In this document: piece after piece, positions 42,572 through 51,502 of the stretch
Layout: each line of letters opens with the position of its first letter
Numbering within the stretch: position 1 is the first letter of the stretch
Source: CAVQXR01 sp046330455
GTDB lineage: Bacteria; Actinomycetota; Thermoleophilia; Gaiellales; Gaiellaceae
NCBI GenBank assembly: GCA_046330455.1
Contig: JAXLSU010000002.1
Coordinates: forward strand, 1 to 64,000
DNA: 64,000 nt
Direction of reading: 5' to 3'
Notes under the pieces: generated by a model
Seen by the model: only the letters and a program-made list of their open reading frames with translations
What the model was told of the DNA's origin: nothing
The model's database searches: none
Position numbers and translations under genes: made by a program

Positions 42572-43159
42572 ATGGGACGACGCGCCCTGCCGTGGCTCCT
42601 GGCGGTTCCCGTGCTCGCGATCGGATCCATCGCGGCCCATTCGCTCGCCTACCGACTCGCCGTCCCGGACGTGCCCGGGCGCGCGAACGCTCTCGAGGCG
42701 ACGGGACACGGGTATCTCGCGCAGGCGCCGTTCGTCCTCGGCGTGTTGAGCGCCTTCCTGCTCGCCGGCCTCGTCGTCGCCGGGCGGATCGGCGCCTACC
42801 GGGCGAGCCGTCTCACGCTGCCGGCCTGGCCGCTCGCGCTGCTTCCCCTCGTCGCCTTCACGGTCCAGGAGCACGCCGAGCGCGCCCTCTCGAGCGGGAC
42901 GCTTCCGCTCGACACGGTCACGGAGCCCGCGTTCCTGGTCGGGCTCGTGCTGCAGATCCCGTTCGGGCTCGTCTCGCTCGCCCTCGGTCGCTGGCTCGGC
43001 CAGACCGCCGCCGCCGCAGGTGCCGCGCTCGCGCGGGCCGCCGGCCGGGACGCGCATCCTGCCCGTGGCTCCGTCCCCGTCGTCATACCCGGCTCGACTC
43101 GCCTCGTCCGGCGGGCCCCGCTCGTCAGCGGGTTCGCCCTTCGCGCTCCTCCCGCCTGA
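42572..43159 (+). CDS. Membrane protein of unknown function
   Basis: 195 residues with four hydrophobic segments and a hydrophilic, Arg/Pro-rich C-terminus (GSTRLVRRAPLVSGF). I do not recognise it. CATGGAGAGCC precedes ATG 42572. It opens the run of cupredoxin-like lipoprotein and CtaG-type genes in the same direction, which suggests a membrane or cytochrome-oxidase-assembly context, but no motif supports this. Confidence 0.65.
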   Translation: MGRRALPWLLAVPVLAIGSIAAHSLAYRLAVPDVPGRANALEATGHGYLAQAPFVLGVLSAFLLAGLVVAGRIGAYRASRLTLPAWPLALLPLVAFTVQEHAERALSSGTLPLDTVTEPAFLVGLVLQIPFGLVSLALGRWLGQTAAAAGAALARAAGRDAHPARGSVPVVIPGSTRLVRRAPLVSGFALRAPPA

Positions 43160-43167
43160 GCGTGCCG

Positions 43168-43185
43168 TGCCCGCGCCGGCGGGCA
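43168..43185. terminator. Small terminator-like hairpin
   Basis: TGCCCGC / GCGGGCA with a 4-base loop, between the membrane-protein stop and the lipoprotein start. Confidence 0.4.
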
Positions 43186-43213
43186 GAGCTCGCTTTCCGA
43201 ACGAGGAGGATGG

Positions 43214-43729
43214 ATGGGACGACGACAGATGTGCACGGCCGCTGCGCTGATCGTGGCGACGGTGGGCCTCGCAGGCTGCGGAGGCAGCGAGACGATGCCC
43301 GCGACGATCACCGAGCCGACCGTGACCGGAACAGGGGTCACGACCGCGGCGGAGCCAGGGCTGGCCCCCGAGAGCGAGACCGGGGCGACGACCCCGGCCG
43401 GCACGGAGGCAGAGACCGGGCCGGAGACCCAGGTCGAGACGGGCGGAGACGCTCCGGCCGGGGAGCAGGCCGACGCGGTGATCAGGCTCGAGGGCGGCGA
43501 GCCGGTGGGCGGTCCCGCCACGGTGAAGGTACGGAAGGGCGACGTCGTCCGGATCGTCGTCCGGGCCGACGCCGACGACGATCTCCATCTGCACGGCTAC
43601 GACCTCGAGCGCGGCGTCGGGCCCGGCAGGCCTGCCGTCTTCTCGTTCGTCGCCGAGTTCGAGGGGATCTTCGAGCTCGAGTCGCACCACGCGGGAGCGC
43701 TCGTCGCGAAGGTCGTCGTGGAGCCGTGA
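43214..43729 (+). CDS. Lipoprotein with a cupredoxin-like domain
   Basis: 171 residues. The signal ends in the lipobox LAGC (GLAGCGGSE), so the mature protein is tethered outside the membrane. A low-complexity Thr/Glu/Gly linker (about 30-80) precedes a compact beta domain with DDDLHLHGYDLE and FELESHHAGALVAKVVV, a layout like EfeO- or CopC-type cupredoxin domains where His residues could bind copper. GAGGAGG precedes the ATG. It couples to the following membrane gene by GTGA. Confidence 0.8.
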   Translation: MGRRQMCTAAALIVATVGLAGCGGSETMPATITEPTVTGTGVTTAAEPGLAPESETGATTPAGTEAETGPETQVETGGDAPAGEQADAVIRLEGGEPVGGPATVKVRKGDVVRIVVRADADDDLHLHGYDLERGVGPGRPAVFSFVAEFEGIFELESHHAGALVAKVVVEP

Positions 43730-45102
43730 TCGGCGTCGTCCTCGCCCACGGGCTGTCCGGCCGGGCCGACCTGCCGATCCCGACCTGGCTCTTCGCCTGG
43801 GCGGCGGCCGCCGTGCTCGTGATCTCGTTCGTCTCGCTCGCCGCCCTCTGGAAGACGCCGAAGCTCGTCGACTATCCCGTCCGGGAGCTTCCGCGCTGGT
43901 TCTCGCGAGCGGTGCTGGACCGGATCGTGGAGGCCCTCTGCGGCGCGATCGGCGTCTTCCTCCTCGGCGTGCTCGTCTGGGCCGGCCTGTTCGGCTCGCA
44001 GACGACGATCGACAACCTCGTTCCGACACTCGTCTACGTGGCCTTCTGGGTGGGTCTCGTGCCGATCAGCATCCTCTTCGGCGACGTGTTCCGGGCCTTC
44101 AACCCCTGGCGTGCCGTCGCCAGAGCGGTGTCGTTCCTCGCCGCGAGGACGCTCGGCGATCGGCTCGGCTCGGGCCTGCCGTACCCGGCCCGGCTCGGCT
44201 ACTGGCCTGCCGCCGCCGGGCTCTTCGCCTTCATCTGGCTCGAGCTCCTGGCACCCCGCGGCGTCGAGCCGCGAACGATCGCGCTCGCCGCCATCGTCTA
44301 CTCGGCGGTGACCTTCCTCGCGATGGGCATCTACGGGATCGAGCCGTGGATCGCACGTGGCGAGGCCTTCTCCGTGTACTTCGGCCTGTTCGCGCGCATC
44401 GCGCCGCTCGAGAATCGCGGCAGCGAGATCGTCGCCCGGCCGCCGCTCGCCGGCCTGACGTCGCTCTCGACGGGGCCGAGCCTCGTCGGCCTGCTCGCGA
44501 TCATGATCGGAAGCGTCACCTTCGACGGCCTCCAGGAGACGAGCTTCTGGTCGGGCGTGGGCCCCCCGATCGCCGACTTCTTCGACCGGCTGGGCATGAG
44601 CCCGGCGCTCGCAGACCAGCTCACCGGAGCGGTGGGGCTCGTCGGGTGCATCGCCGCGATCGGCGCCTTCTACCTGCTCGGAGCGGCCGGAGCCCGCACC
44701 GTCGGTGGTGGCTACACGACCATGGAGCTGGCCGAGCGGTTCGCGCACTCGCTCGTCCCGATCGCGTTCGTGTACGTCATGGCGCACTACCTGACGTTCA
44801 TGCTCTTCCAGGGGCAGGCGCTGATCTCGCTCGCCTCGGACCCGGCCGGTCGAGGCTGGGATCTGTTCGGGTCGGCCGGGCGCGACGTCGACTACGCGAT
44901 CATCGGTGCGACGATGACCTGGTACTGCCAGGTCGCGATGGTCGTTGCCGGGCACGTCGGGGCGCTCGTTCTCGCCCACGACCGGGCGCTCACCCTCTAC
45001 TCCGACGCGAGGCTCGCGACCCGCTCCCAGTACTGGATGCTCGCGGTCATGGTCGGGTTTACGTGCCTCGCGCTGTGGCTGCTCAGCCAGGCGAACGCCT
45101 GA
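43726..45102 (+). CDS. Polytopic membrane protein, copper/cytochrome-oxidase context
   Basis: 458 residues with about ten to eleven hydrophobic segments, starting with GTG inside the lipoprotein stop. Charged loops include DVFRAFNPWRAVAR and RGSEIVARPPLAGL. His residues in membrane-near positions (VYVMAHYLTFMLF, VAGHVGALVLAHD) may bind a metal. I recall similar proteins annotated as 'fenitrothion hydrolase', but that name rests on a distant case and should not be taken as function. Its stop overlaps the next small gene. Confidence 0.7.
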   Translation: MIGVVLAHGLSGRADLPIPTWLFAWAAAAVLVISFVSLAALWKTPKLVDYPVRELPRWFSRAVLDRIVEALCGAIGVFLLGVLVWAGLFGSQTTIDNLVPTLVYVAFWVGLVPISILFGDVFRAFNPWRAVARAVSFLAARTLGDRLGSGLPYPARLGYWPAAAGLFAFIWLELLAPRGVEPRTIALAAIVYSAVTFLAMGIYGIEPWIARGEAFSVYFGLFARIAPLENRGSEIVARPPLAGLTSLSTGPSLVGLLAIMIGSVTFDGLQETSFWSGVGPPIADFFDRLGMSPALADQLTGAVGLVGCIAAIGAFYLLGAAGARTVGGGYTTMELAERFAHSLVPIAFVYVMAHYLTFMLFQGQALISLASDPAGRGWDLFGSAGRDVDYAIIGATMTWYCQVAMVVAGHVGALVLAHDRALTLYSDARLATRSQYWMLAVMVGFTCLALWLLSQANA

Positions 45103-45224
45103 TGCAGCTCGGCCATGCCGGGCACTACGCGACGTGGATCGCGATCGCGGTCCCACCGCTGCTCGTCGCCGCGTGGATCCTCGTGCTCGCGCGCCGAGAG
45201 CGTCGAAAGCGACGAGACGGCTGA
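45102..45224 (+). CDS. Small single-pass membrane protein (40 residues)
   Basis: It begins MQLGHAGHYATWIAIAVPP, and the hydrophobic segment is followed by a basic tail RRERRKRRDG. The ATG overlaps the stop of the upstream gene (TGATG). Its size and coupling suggest a subunit or stabiliser of the membrane protein before it or of the CtaG proteins after it. Confidence 0.6.
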   Translation: MQLGHAGHYATWIAIAVPPLLVAAWILVLARRERRKRRDG

Positions 45225-45256
45225 GCGGCGCCCGGGCGGGCGACAATAGCGAGCGG

Positions 45257-46192
45257 ATGCGTCGCCTTCTCGCCCAGGGCTCGATCCTCGCCGCCGCGCT
45301 TCTGTGGCCTGCGGCGGCGGCTGCCCACGGCGACACGGTTCCGGTCAGCGAGCTGGCTTCCGCCTGGGAGCCCTCGCCGGTCGTGCTCGCAGTGGCCATG
45401 CTGCTGCTCGCGCTGTTCCTGCAGGGCTGGATCCGGCTACGCCGGCGGGGCCGGGCAGACCATGCCCCGGTCTGGCGGCTCCTGTGCTTCCTGGCGGCGC
45501 TCGCACTCGGCGTCCTGCCGCTCGTCTCCCCCCTCGATGCGGTAGCCGAGGAGTACCTGCTCTCCGCGCACATGCTCGAGCACGTGCTGATGGCGGACGC
45601 CGCGGTGGCGCTCGCCCTCGTCGCCGTGAGCGGGCCGCTCCTCTTCTTCATGCTCCCGAAGCCCGCCCTGCTCGCCGTCGGCCGGTCGCCCGGGGCGAGA
45701 ACGGCGCTGCGGACGCTCGACCACCCGCTCGTGGCCTTCGGGATCTGGTGCGGCGTGATCGCGCTCTGGCACGTCCCGGCGCTCTACGAGGCGGCGCTCA
45801 CGAGCCGGACCGTCCACGACCTCGAGCACGCGACGTTCGTGCTAGCCGGACTGCTGATCTGGTACCAGCTCATCGACCCGGCCCGCAAGGGCCACCTGAG
45901 CCGCGGACAGCGACTGGGCCTCGCCGCCGGGATGTTCGCGGCCGGCCAGGTCCTCTCGAGCGTCCTCCTGTTCGCGACGCGGCCGATCTACCCCGCCTAC
46001 GCCGCACAGGACGAGCGCCTCTTCGGGCTCACCGCCCTGACCGACCAGCGGCTCGCCGGTGCGGTGATGATGGCCGAACAGGCCGTCGTCATCGGAGCGT
46101 TCGGCCTCCTCCTGCTCCTCGCGGCCGACGAGGAGGCACGGACGGAGCCCGGGGGGCGCGGCCCGGTCGTGCCGCTGGGACCGCAGGCGTGA
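45257..46192 (+). CDS. ctaG: CtaG-type cytochrome c oxidase assembly protein (first copy)
   Basis: 311 residues. A signal-like N-terminus (LLAQGSILAAALLWPAAAAA) ends before HGDTVP. About seven membrane segments follow. The caa3_CtaG features are LLSAHMLEHVLMADAAVALA, GVIALWHVPALYEAAL and VHDLEHATFVLAGLLIWY, with repeated His that could carry copper. CtaG proteins help insert copper into cytochrome oxidase. The next gene overlaps by GTGA and is of the same family. Confidence 0.82.
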   Translation: MRRLLAQGSILAAALLWPAAAAAHGDTVPVSELASAWEPSPVVLAVAMLLLALFLQGWIRLRRRGRADHAPVWRLLCFLAALALGVLPLVSPLDAVAEEYLLSAHMLEHVLMADAAVALALVAVSGPLLFFMLPKPALLAVGRSPGARTALRTLDHPLVAFGIWCGVIALWHVPALYEAALTSRTVHDLEHATFVLAGLLIWYQLIDPARKGHLSRGQRLGLAAGMFAAGQVLSSVLLFATRPIYPAYAAQDERLFGLTALTDQRLAGAVMMAEQAVVIGAFGLLLLLAADEEARTEPGGRGPVVPLGPQA

Positions 46193-46962
46193 CACCGTCC
46201 CCCACCTCGTTCACCTTCGAGCCGCTGTTCCTGGCGCTCGCGGCGGCCGCCGCGATCCTCTACTGGCGCGCGTGGCGCCGGGAGACCGCGCCGGCCGGGT
46301 GGCGGGCATGGCTCTTCGGGACCGGCCTCGTCCTGATCGCGGCGTCGCTGAACTCCCCGCTCGAGACGATCGCCGTCCACTACCTGCTGATCTTCCACCT
46401 GTTCCAGAACGTCGTCATCGCCGATGTCGCGCCACTCCTGCTCGTCGTCGGGCTGACGCCGGCGATGCGCGAGGCGATAGCCGCTCGTGGCGGGCGGGCG
46501 TTCGCGACGATCACGCGGCTGCGGATCGCCCTGCCGATCTGGCTGCTCGGCTGGTACCTGATCCACCTCGCGGGCTTCTACGACACGGCGCTTCGGAACC
46601 CGTGGCTGCTGAACGTCGAGCACCTCGTGCTCGTCGCGATCGGTCTCGTCTTCTGGTGGCCGCTCGTCTCGGACGTCCCCCATCGACACCCGACCCTCCA
46701 CCGGCTCGCCTACCTGCTCGCAGGGTTCATCCTCTCCACCTTCCTCGGGCTTGCGTTCACCTTCGGCGAGGACGTGTTCTACGGGTTCTACGAGGACGTG
46801 CCGAGGCTCTGGGGCATCTCGGCCGTCAAGGACCAGAACCTCGCCGGAATCCTGATGACCGCCGAGCAGGCGATCCTCTTCCTCGCGGCGATGGCGGTCT
46901 TTCTCGTGCGGCTGCTCGACGAGGAGGAGACCCGGGAGCGCCTTCGCGGAGGGACGCGGTAG
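46189..46962 (+). CDS. ctaG: CtaG-type assembly protein (second copy)
   Basis: 257 residues, starting GTG in the previous stop. It is shorter than the first copy and lacks the signal extension. Shared features are VHYLLIFHLFQNVVIADVAP, WYLIHLAGFYDTALRNP and LNVEHLVLVAIGLVFWW, with LAGILMTAEQA near the end mirroring LAGAVMMAEQA of the first. The two have clearly diverged from an old duplication. Both probably act in copper delivery to a terminal oxidase that is not encoded here. Confidence 0.8.
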   Translation: MTPSPTSFTFEPLFLALAAAAAILYWRAWRRETAPAGWRAWLFGTGLVLIAASLNSPLETIAVHYLLIFHLFQNVVIADVAPLLLVVGLTPAMREAIAARGGRAFATITRLRIALPIWLLGWYLIHLAGFYDTALRNPWLLNVEHLVLVAIGLVFWWPLVSDVPHRHPTLHRLAYLLAGFILSTFLGLAFTFGEDVFYGFYEDVPRLWGISAVKDQNLAGILMTAEQAILFLAAMAVFLVRLLDEEETRERLRGGTR

Positions 46963-47021
46963 GCGAATCTCGCCCGGGACCTTCCATTGCGGGCGCAGGG
47001 GCCATAGACTGCGCCATCCCC

Positions 47022-47456
47022 ATGCGGACCCGCTCGCTGATCCTCGTGCTGATCGTCGCGCTCGGCCTCGGCGCCGCTGCCTGCGGAGGGGGCGACGAGG
47101 CAGAGACGGACGCGGCGGACACGGGCGTGCTCGCCGACACCGGCCTCACCGACACGGGGGCCGTCGAGACGCCCGTCACCGAGCCGCAGCCGCCCGAGGC
47201 GTTCCAGATCAAGGTGCCGGCCGCCGGCGAGGTGATCGGCCCCCAGAGCCCGAGCGCCCAGATCGAGCAGCTCCAGAAGGCCCTGAAGCTGCTCGGGTTC
47301 AAGGTCACGACCGACGGCCAGTACGGCCCGAGAACGGTGAAGGCCGTGAAGAAGTTCCAGAAGCAGCACAAGCTGGAGCGGGACGGTCTCGTCGGGGCAA
47401 AGACCGCGCGCGCGATCAACAAGGAACTCCGCCAGCAGGCCGCCGAGGCCGGCTAG
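47022..47456 (+). CDS. Lipoprotein with a peptidoglycan-binding domain
   Basis: 144 residues. The lipobox is AAACGGGDE near residue 21. An acidic Thr/Asp-rich linker is followed by PG_binding_1 (about 80-135): IEQLQKALKLLGFKVTTDGQ, YGPRTVKAVKKFQKQH and DGLVGAKTARAIN. It probably anchors to the membrane and holds the cell wall. The start is ATG 47022, with TAGACT 11 bases upstream of it. Confidence 0.85.
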   Translation: MRTRSLILVLIVALGLGAAACGGGDEAETDAADTGVLADTGLTDTGAVETPVTEPQPPEAFQIKVPAAGEVIGPQSPSAQIEQLQKALKLLGFKVTTDGQYGPRTVKAVKKFQKQHKLERDGLVGAKTARAINKELRQQAAEAG

Positions 47457-47477
47457 CCGGCGGGGTAACGCTCGAGC

Positions 47478-48539
47478 TCAGCGGGCCCCGGCCGTCTCTC
47501 GCATCTCCCCGTGCACCTCGGCCCGGCGCGACCGCTCGTGCGGACCCGAGCGGAACGCGCGCACGTACGCCTCGAGATCCCACGTCGAGAGGAACGACTC
47601 GGCCGCTCGTCGCCCGGACTCGTAGAGCGCGAGCGCCCGCTCCCTCGGGAGGTCGAACTCGGTCGTACCGACGCCGAGCGTCGGGATCGCGATCGTGCGC
47701 GCGTAGTTCGCCTCCTCCACGTACAGGCGGTCGTGGGCCTCCATCATCGTCTGCGCGAGGCTCTTGATGTAGTCGACGAGCGCGTGCGCCCCCTTGTCCG
47801 GGCGGGTCAGGCGCGCGGCGACCGACGTCTCCGGGTTCGGCTCGACGAGCAGCAGCCCGAACGTCGGCCATGCCGGCGGCCCGTCCGAGTCGAAGAGCCA
47901 CACCGGGAAGTTCGACAGCATCCCGCCGTCGACGACGATGTGCTCCTCCCCGTCGACCGGGTTCACGAGTCGCACCGGCTCGAAGAAGATCGGGATGCTC
48001 ATGCTCATCCGCACGGCGAGCGCGACGCTCAGCCGGTCGGGGTCGAAGCCGAGCTTGTCGGCATCGCGGGGCAGCACGAGCAGGCGCCGCCCCGTCACGT
48101 CCGATGCGATCACCTGCAGGCGATGGCGGTACCTGGGGTCCTCGGCGAACTCCTCGAGCACGAGGTCGCCGAACGTCGTGACACCGTGCTTCGCGAGCCG
48201 CTCGCCGATCCAGGCGTGGAAGGTCTTCCCCTCGTAGAAGCCCTGGTCGAGGAACAGGCTGGCCGCCCGGTCGATGACCGGGATGCGATCCTCCCAGCCC
48301 CGGTCGCGGAACTGCCGGTAGTCGAGGCCGAGGATCGTCTCCTTCAGCTCGTTCGGCGTGTACCCGGCGGCGAGGAGCGCAGCGGCGATCGCCCCGGCCG
48401 AGGCCCCCGCGAGGTTGACGGGCTCGTACCCACGCTCGACGAGGACGGAGACGGCCCCGACGAGCCCGATCCCCTTCACGCCGCCGCCCTCGAAGACGAG
48501 GTCGACTCGCTTCTTCTCCCTGCGGTCGTGCTCCGGCAT
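47478..48539 (-). CDS. Patatin-like phospholipase
   Basis: 353 residues. The oxyanion hole GGGVKGIGLVG is near residue 19, the nucleophile elbow GASAGA near 45 and the Asp partner DGGMLSNFP near 204, which together form the Ser-Asp dyad of patatins. There is no signal peptide, so it is cytoplasmic or membrane-associated. Members release fatty acids from phospholipids or act as effectors. It is convergent with the lipoprotein gene, with 21 bases between stops. Confidence 0.88.
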   Translation of the reverse strand: MPEHDRREKKRVDLVFEGGGVKGIGLVGAVSVLVERGYEPVNLAGASAGAIAAALLAAGYTPNELKETILGLDYRQFRDRGWEDRIPVIDRAASLFLDQGFYEGKTFHAWIGERLAKHGVTTFGDLVLEEFAEDPRYRHRLQVIASDVTGRRLLVLPRDADKLGFDPDRLSVALAVRMSMSIPIFFEPVRLVNPVDGEEHIVVDGGMLSNFPVWLFDSDGPPAWPTFGLLLVEPNPETSVAARLTRPDKGAHALVDYIKSLAQTMMEAHDRLYVEEANYARTIAIPTLGVGTTEFDLPRERALALYESGRRAAESFLSTWDLEAYVRAFRSGPHERSRRAEVHGEMRETAGAR

Positions 48540-48630
48540 CGTTCACCCCCTGGTCGGAAGGGCAGGGAACGCCGCAGGTCGACTCATTACCGCACCCGCT
48601 GCCGCCGTTGTCAAGGCGCTCGCGGGTCGC

Positions 48631-48636
48631 TACCGT
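48631..48636 (+). promoter_or_regulatory. -10 box (TACCGT), leaderless start
   Basis: TACCGT, 6 bases, ATG 48643. No Shine-Dalgarno. Confidence 0.5.
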
Positions 48637-48642
48637 GACGGC

Positions 48643-48846
48643 ATGGGGGCGTGCGGCGCCGGATTCGGATCGCTCGACCCGGCCTTCGCCGCCCGGGTCG
48701 AGCTCGAGCTCGTCTACGAGGAGCTCCGCGAGCGGATCGCGCTGCCGCCGTCACGTGAGGTGTTCTGCGAGGAGCACCGGCGCGAGTGCGAGCGCCGCGG
48801 TCGTCGCGTTCCCTACCGCGAGATCCTCGAGCGGCTCTCGCCCTGA
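48643..48846 (+). CDS. Small hypothetical protein
   Basis: 67 residues with two helices and a pair of Cys-containing stretches (MGACGAGFGS and VFCEEHRRECERR). It has no known family that I recall. The start ATG is 6 bases after a TANNNT box, and the 3' end overlaps the convergent membrane gene by 34 bases. The many charged residues suggest a soluble helical protein. Confidence 0.5.
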   Translation: MGACGAGFGSLDPAFAARVELELVYEELRERIALPPSREVFCEEHRRECERRGRRVPYREILERLSP

Positions 48847-49085
48847 GCCTCCGGATCGCCGTCGTTCCGGCCCCGGTTCGCGACGACCTTGACGACGAGG
48901 AGCAGCGCGAGGTAGGCGGTGGCGCCGACGAGCAGCCACACGGGCCCGAGGAAGATCCACACGGCGACCCCGGCGCCGATCGCAAGCCCCGTGGCCACCA
49001 TCCAGCCCTCGAGGTCGAGCTCGTCGAGCCAGGCGAGGTTCGCGAGCACGATCTCGGCGAGGGCGACCCACTGCTTCCAACCCAT
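48813..49085 (-). CDS. Small membrane protein, two segments
   Basis: 90 residues. Two hydrophobic stretches (WMVATGLAIGAGVAVWIFL and VWLLVGATAYLALLLVVKVV) form a hairpin, followed by a charged tail. ATG 49085 (MGWKQWVAL) is 7 bases after a minus-strand TAGCCT. I recognise no family. Confidence 0.6.
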   Translation of the reverse strand: MGWKQWVALAEIVLANLAWLDELDLEGWMVATGLAIGAGVAVWIFLGPVWLLVGATAYLALLLVVKVVANRGRNDGDPEAQGESRSRISR

Positions 49086-49092
49086 CGGGTGA

Positions 49093-49098
49093 AGGCTA
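49093..49098 (-). promoter_or_regulatory. -10 box (TAGCCT), leaderless start
   Basis: Minus-strand TAGCCT, 7 bases, ATG 49085. Confidence 0.45.
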
Positions 49099-49154
49099 CG
49101 GCGCCGGGCGGCGGTCACCACCGGGCTCGGGGAGCGTGCTGCGCTCCGGCCGGG

Positions 49155-51398
49155 CTAGCGGACCGGGCTGCGAACGGGTGTCGTCCGCCCGTCGAGGACG
49201 TCGACGAGCGCATCGACACAACCCGGGTCGTGCCAGGTGCCGGCCCCTTCCCGCAGCGCCTCGATCGCCTCGTCTGCGCTCCTGGCGGGCCGGTAGCTCC
49301 GGCTCTCGGTGAGCGTCGAGAAGGCGTCCGCGACGGCCACGATGCGGGCCTCGATCGGGATCTCGTCTCCCGCGAGCCCGTCCGGGTAGCCTCCGCCGTC
49401 GAATCGCTCGTGGTGGTGCCGGATCGCGGGTGCCGCCCCGGAGAGGCCGGCGATTCGCTTCACGATTCGCTCGCCCACCTCGGGATGCGTACGCATCACC
49501 GCCCACTCCGACTCGTCCAGCGGCCCCGGCTTCTGCAGGACGCTGTCCGGGATCGCGATCTTCCCGAGGTCGTGCAGCCAGCCTCCGAGCCGGCACCGCA
49601 GGGCCGTGTCCTCGGTCAGGCCGAGCCGTTGCGCGACGAGCTGCGCGAGCTCGGCGACCTCCCGTGCATGGTCCTCGGTGACGGCCTCGCGGCTGCCCGC
49701 CGAGAGGGCAAGCGCCTCGGCGAGCCGGAGCGCCTCGGGCTCCTCGGCGACGAGATCCTCGACGGTCAGGTCGCCGGCCAGGCAGATCCGGTTTCGCCCG
49801 CGCCGCTTTGCCGTGTAGAGCGCGCGGTCGGCGGCGTCGACGAGACCCTCGACCGACCAGAGCCCGTCGCTTGCGAGCACCCCGCCGACGGAGGCGGTCA
49901 CGTGAAGGAGCCGCCCGTCTGCGAGCGGCATGGGCGCCTCGCCGACGGCCCGCCGGATTCCCTCGGCCACCCTCCGCAACGCACGCTCGGTGGAGACCGC
50001 GGGGGCAAGCACGCAGAACTCCTCGCCTCCCCAGCGCGCGACGACATCGTACCGGCGTACGGCGGTTCGCAGCCGGCGCGCCACCTCGCTCAGGACCGCG
50101 TCGCCGGCCACGTGCCCGTACAGGTCGTTCACGAGCTTGAAGCCGTCGAGATCGAGGATCAGCACCCCGGGTCGCCTGCCCTCCCGCCTCGCCCGCTCGA
50201 GCTCCGCATTGAGGGCGTCGACGAGGTGCCGCCGGTTGTAGAGGCCCGTGAGGGCGTCCGTTCGCGACCGGCGCTCCACCTCTGCCCGCGCGGCCACGTC
50301 GGCCGTGACGTCGCGACCGAGCAGGACGACCGCTCCCTCCTGCTCGTCGAGCGCACCGGCCCAGGACACGTGGAGCGCCGTACCGTCGCGGGCGCCGCAG
50401 CGAAGCACCCGCGCGGGTGCGGGACGACCGGCGAACTCGTCGGCCAGGAGCCCGAGGGCTTCGGGCACGTCGTCAGGATGGCAGAGCTGCTCCCAGCCAC
50501 CGCCGACGACCTCCTCCGGCCGGTATCCGAGCAGACGCTCGACGGCCGGGTTGGCGAACTGCACGACGCCGGCACGGTCTGCGACGACGATCAGGTCGCT
50601 CGACAGCTCGACGACCCGCTCGAGCCTCGCGGCAGCCGCCGCCCGCTCGGTCCGGGCCCGCTCGATCGTCGTCTGCGCATCGATCTCTGCGGTCACGTCG
50701 AGAACGACGCCGAGGATCAGCGTGCGCCCGTCGGCCTCCCGGACGACCGAGCGCTCGCGGACCCAGCGGAGTACCCCGTCGAGCCCCCGGAGCCGGTACA
50801 CGGCCTCCATGGGCACCCCTTCGGACCGCGCACGGACGTCGTAGAGCGCCTCGTAGGCCGGGTAGTCCTCGGGGTGGACGCACGTGTCGTAGACACGGTT
50901 CACGTCCCCGTCGGCGACCTCGGCCCCGAGGAGGCGGTCGATCCCTGGTCCGTGGAGGAGCGGCAGGTACCAGCCGCCCTCCGCCATCTCACCGGCAAAG
51001 AGGAACGCGTCGAGCGCGGTGGCGATCGTCCTGAACATGACGAGCGGGTCCTCGACCGGATCGGGCATCGCCGGGACGATGCCCACGCTCGCCCGATCCT
51101 GGAGCGTGACGACCCAGTGCCCGTCGACGGGTGTGACGACCGCCCGCACCGGCAGCGCCGGGCCCGACGGCCTGCGGGCCTCGACGGCGACTGACCCGGG
51201 CGTCGGCCAGCCCGGTGGAAGCTCCGACAGGAGCGGGGCGAGCGGCATTCCGACCAGGTCGGCCCCGTCGCGCGCAAAGATCCGCTGTGCGTCCCGGTTC
51301 GCGTAGATGACGCGGCCGTCGGGATCGACGACGATCGCCCCGTCGAGGACGTGGTCGAGGATCCCGGTGACGAGCGGAAGCGGGAGGCCCATGTCCAC
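49155..51398 (-). CDS. PAS-GGDEF-HD-GYP cyclic-di-GMP turnover protein
   Basis: 747 residues. It has at least two to three PAS-type sensor segments (residues ~1-380), then a GGDEF domain with WGGEEF and the inhibitory I-site RRYD five residues before, so diguanylate cyclase and feedback are both plausible. The C-terminal HD-GYP domain has HDLGKIAIPD and HHERFDGGGYPDGL, the phosphodiesterase motif. It has no membrane segment, so it is a cytoplasmic sensor that may both make and break c-di-GMP. The input signal is unknown. Confidence 0.92.
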   Translation of the reverse strand: MDMGLPLPLVTGILDHVLDGAIVVDPDGRVIYANRDAQRIFARDGADLVGMPLAPLLSELPPGWPTPGSVAVEARRPSGPALPVRAVVTPVDGHWVVTLQDRASVGIVPAMPDPVEDPLVMFRTIATALDAFLFAGEMAEGGWYLPLLHGPGIDRLLGAEVADGDVNRVYDTCVHPEDYPAYEALYDVRARSEGVPMEAVYRLRGLDGVLRWVRERSVVREADGRTLILGVVLDVTAEIDAQTTIERARTERAAAAARLERVVELSSDLIVVADRAGVVQFANPAVERLLGYRPEEVVGGGWEQLCHPDDVPEALGLLADEFAGRPAPARVLRCGARDGTALHVSWAGALDEQEGAVVLLGRDVTADVAARAEVERRSRTDALTGLYNRRHLVDALNAELERARREGRRPGVLILDLDGFKLVNDLYGHVAGDAVLSEVARRLRTAVRRYDVVARWGGEEFCVLAPAVSTERALRRVAEGIRRAVGEAPMPLADGRLLHVTASVGGVLASDGLWSVEGLVDAADRALYTAKRRGRNRICLAGDLTVEDLVAEEPEALRLAEALALSAGSREAVTEDHAREVAELAQLVAQRLGLTEDTALRCRLGGWLHDLGKIAIPDSVLQKPGPLDESEWAVMRTHPEVGERIVKRIAGLSGAAPAIRHHHERFDGGGYPDGLAGDEIPIEARIVAVADAFSTLTESRSYRPARSADEAIEALREGAGTWHDPGCVDALVDVLDGRTTPVRSPVR

Positions 51399-51491
51399 GT
51401 CATCGACGGGAGGGCACCGATTCGTTACCCGAACTGGTGAGTGGGCGCCTCGCGAGCGCGACGGCGGTCGACGCGCCGCACGGCGGACGGC

Positions 51492-51497
51492 TACGGT
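51492..51497 (+). promoter_or_regulatory. -10 box (TACGGT), leaderless start
   Basis: TACGGT, 5 bases, GTG 51503, which decides the start of the SRPBCC gene. Confidence 0.5.
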
Positions 51498-51502
51498 TCG
51501 GC

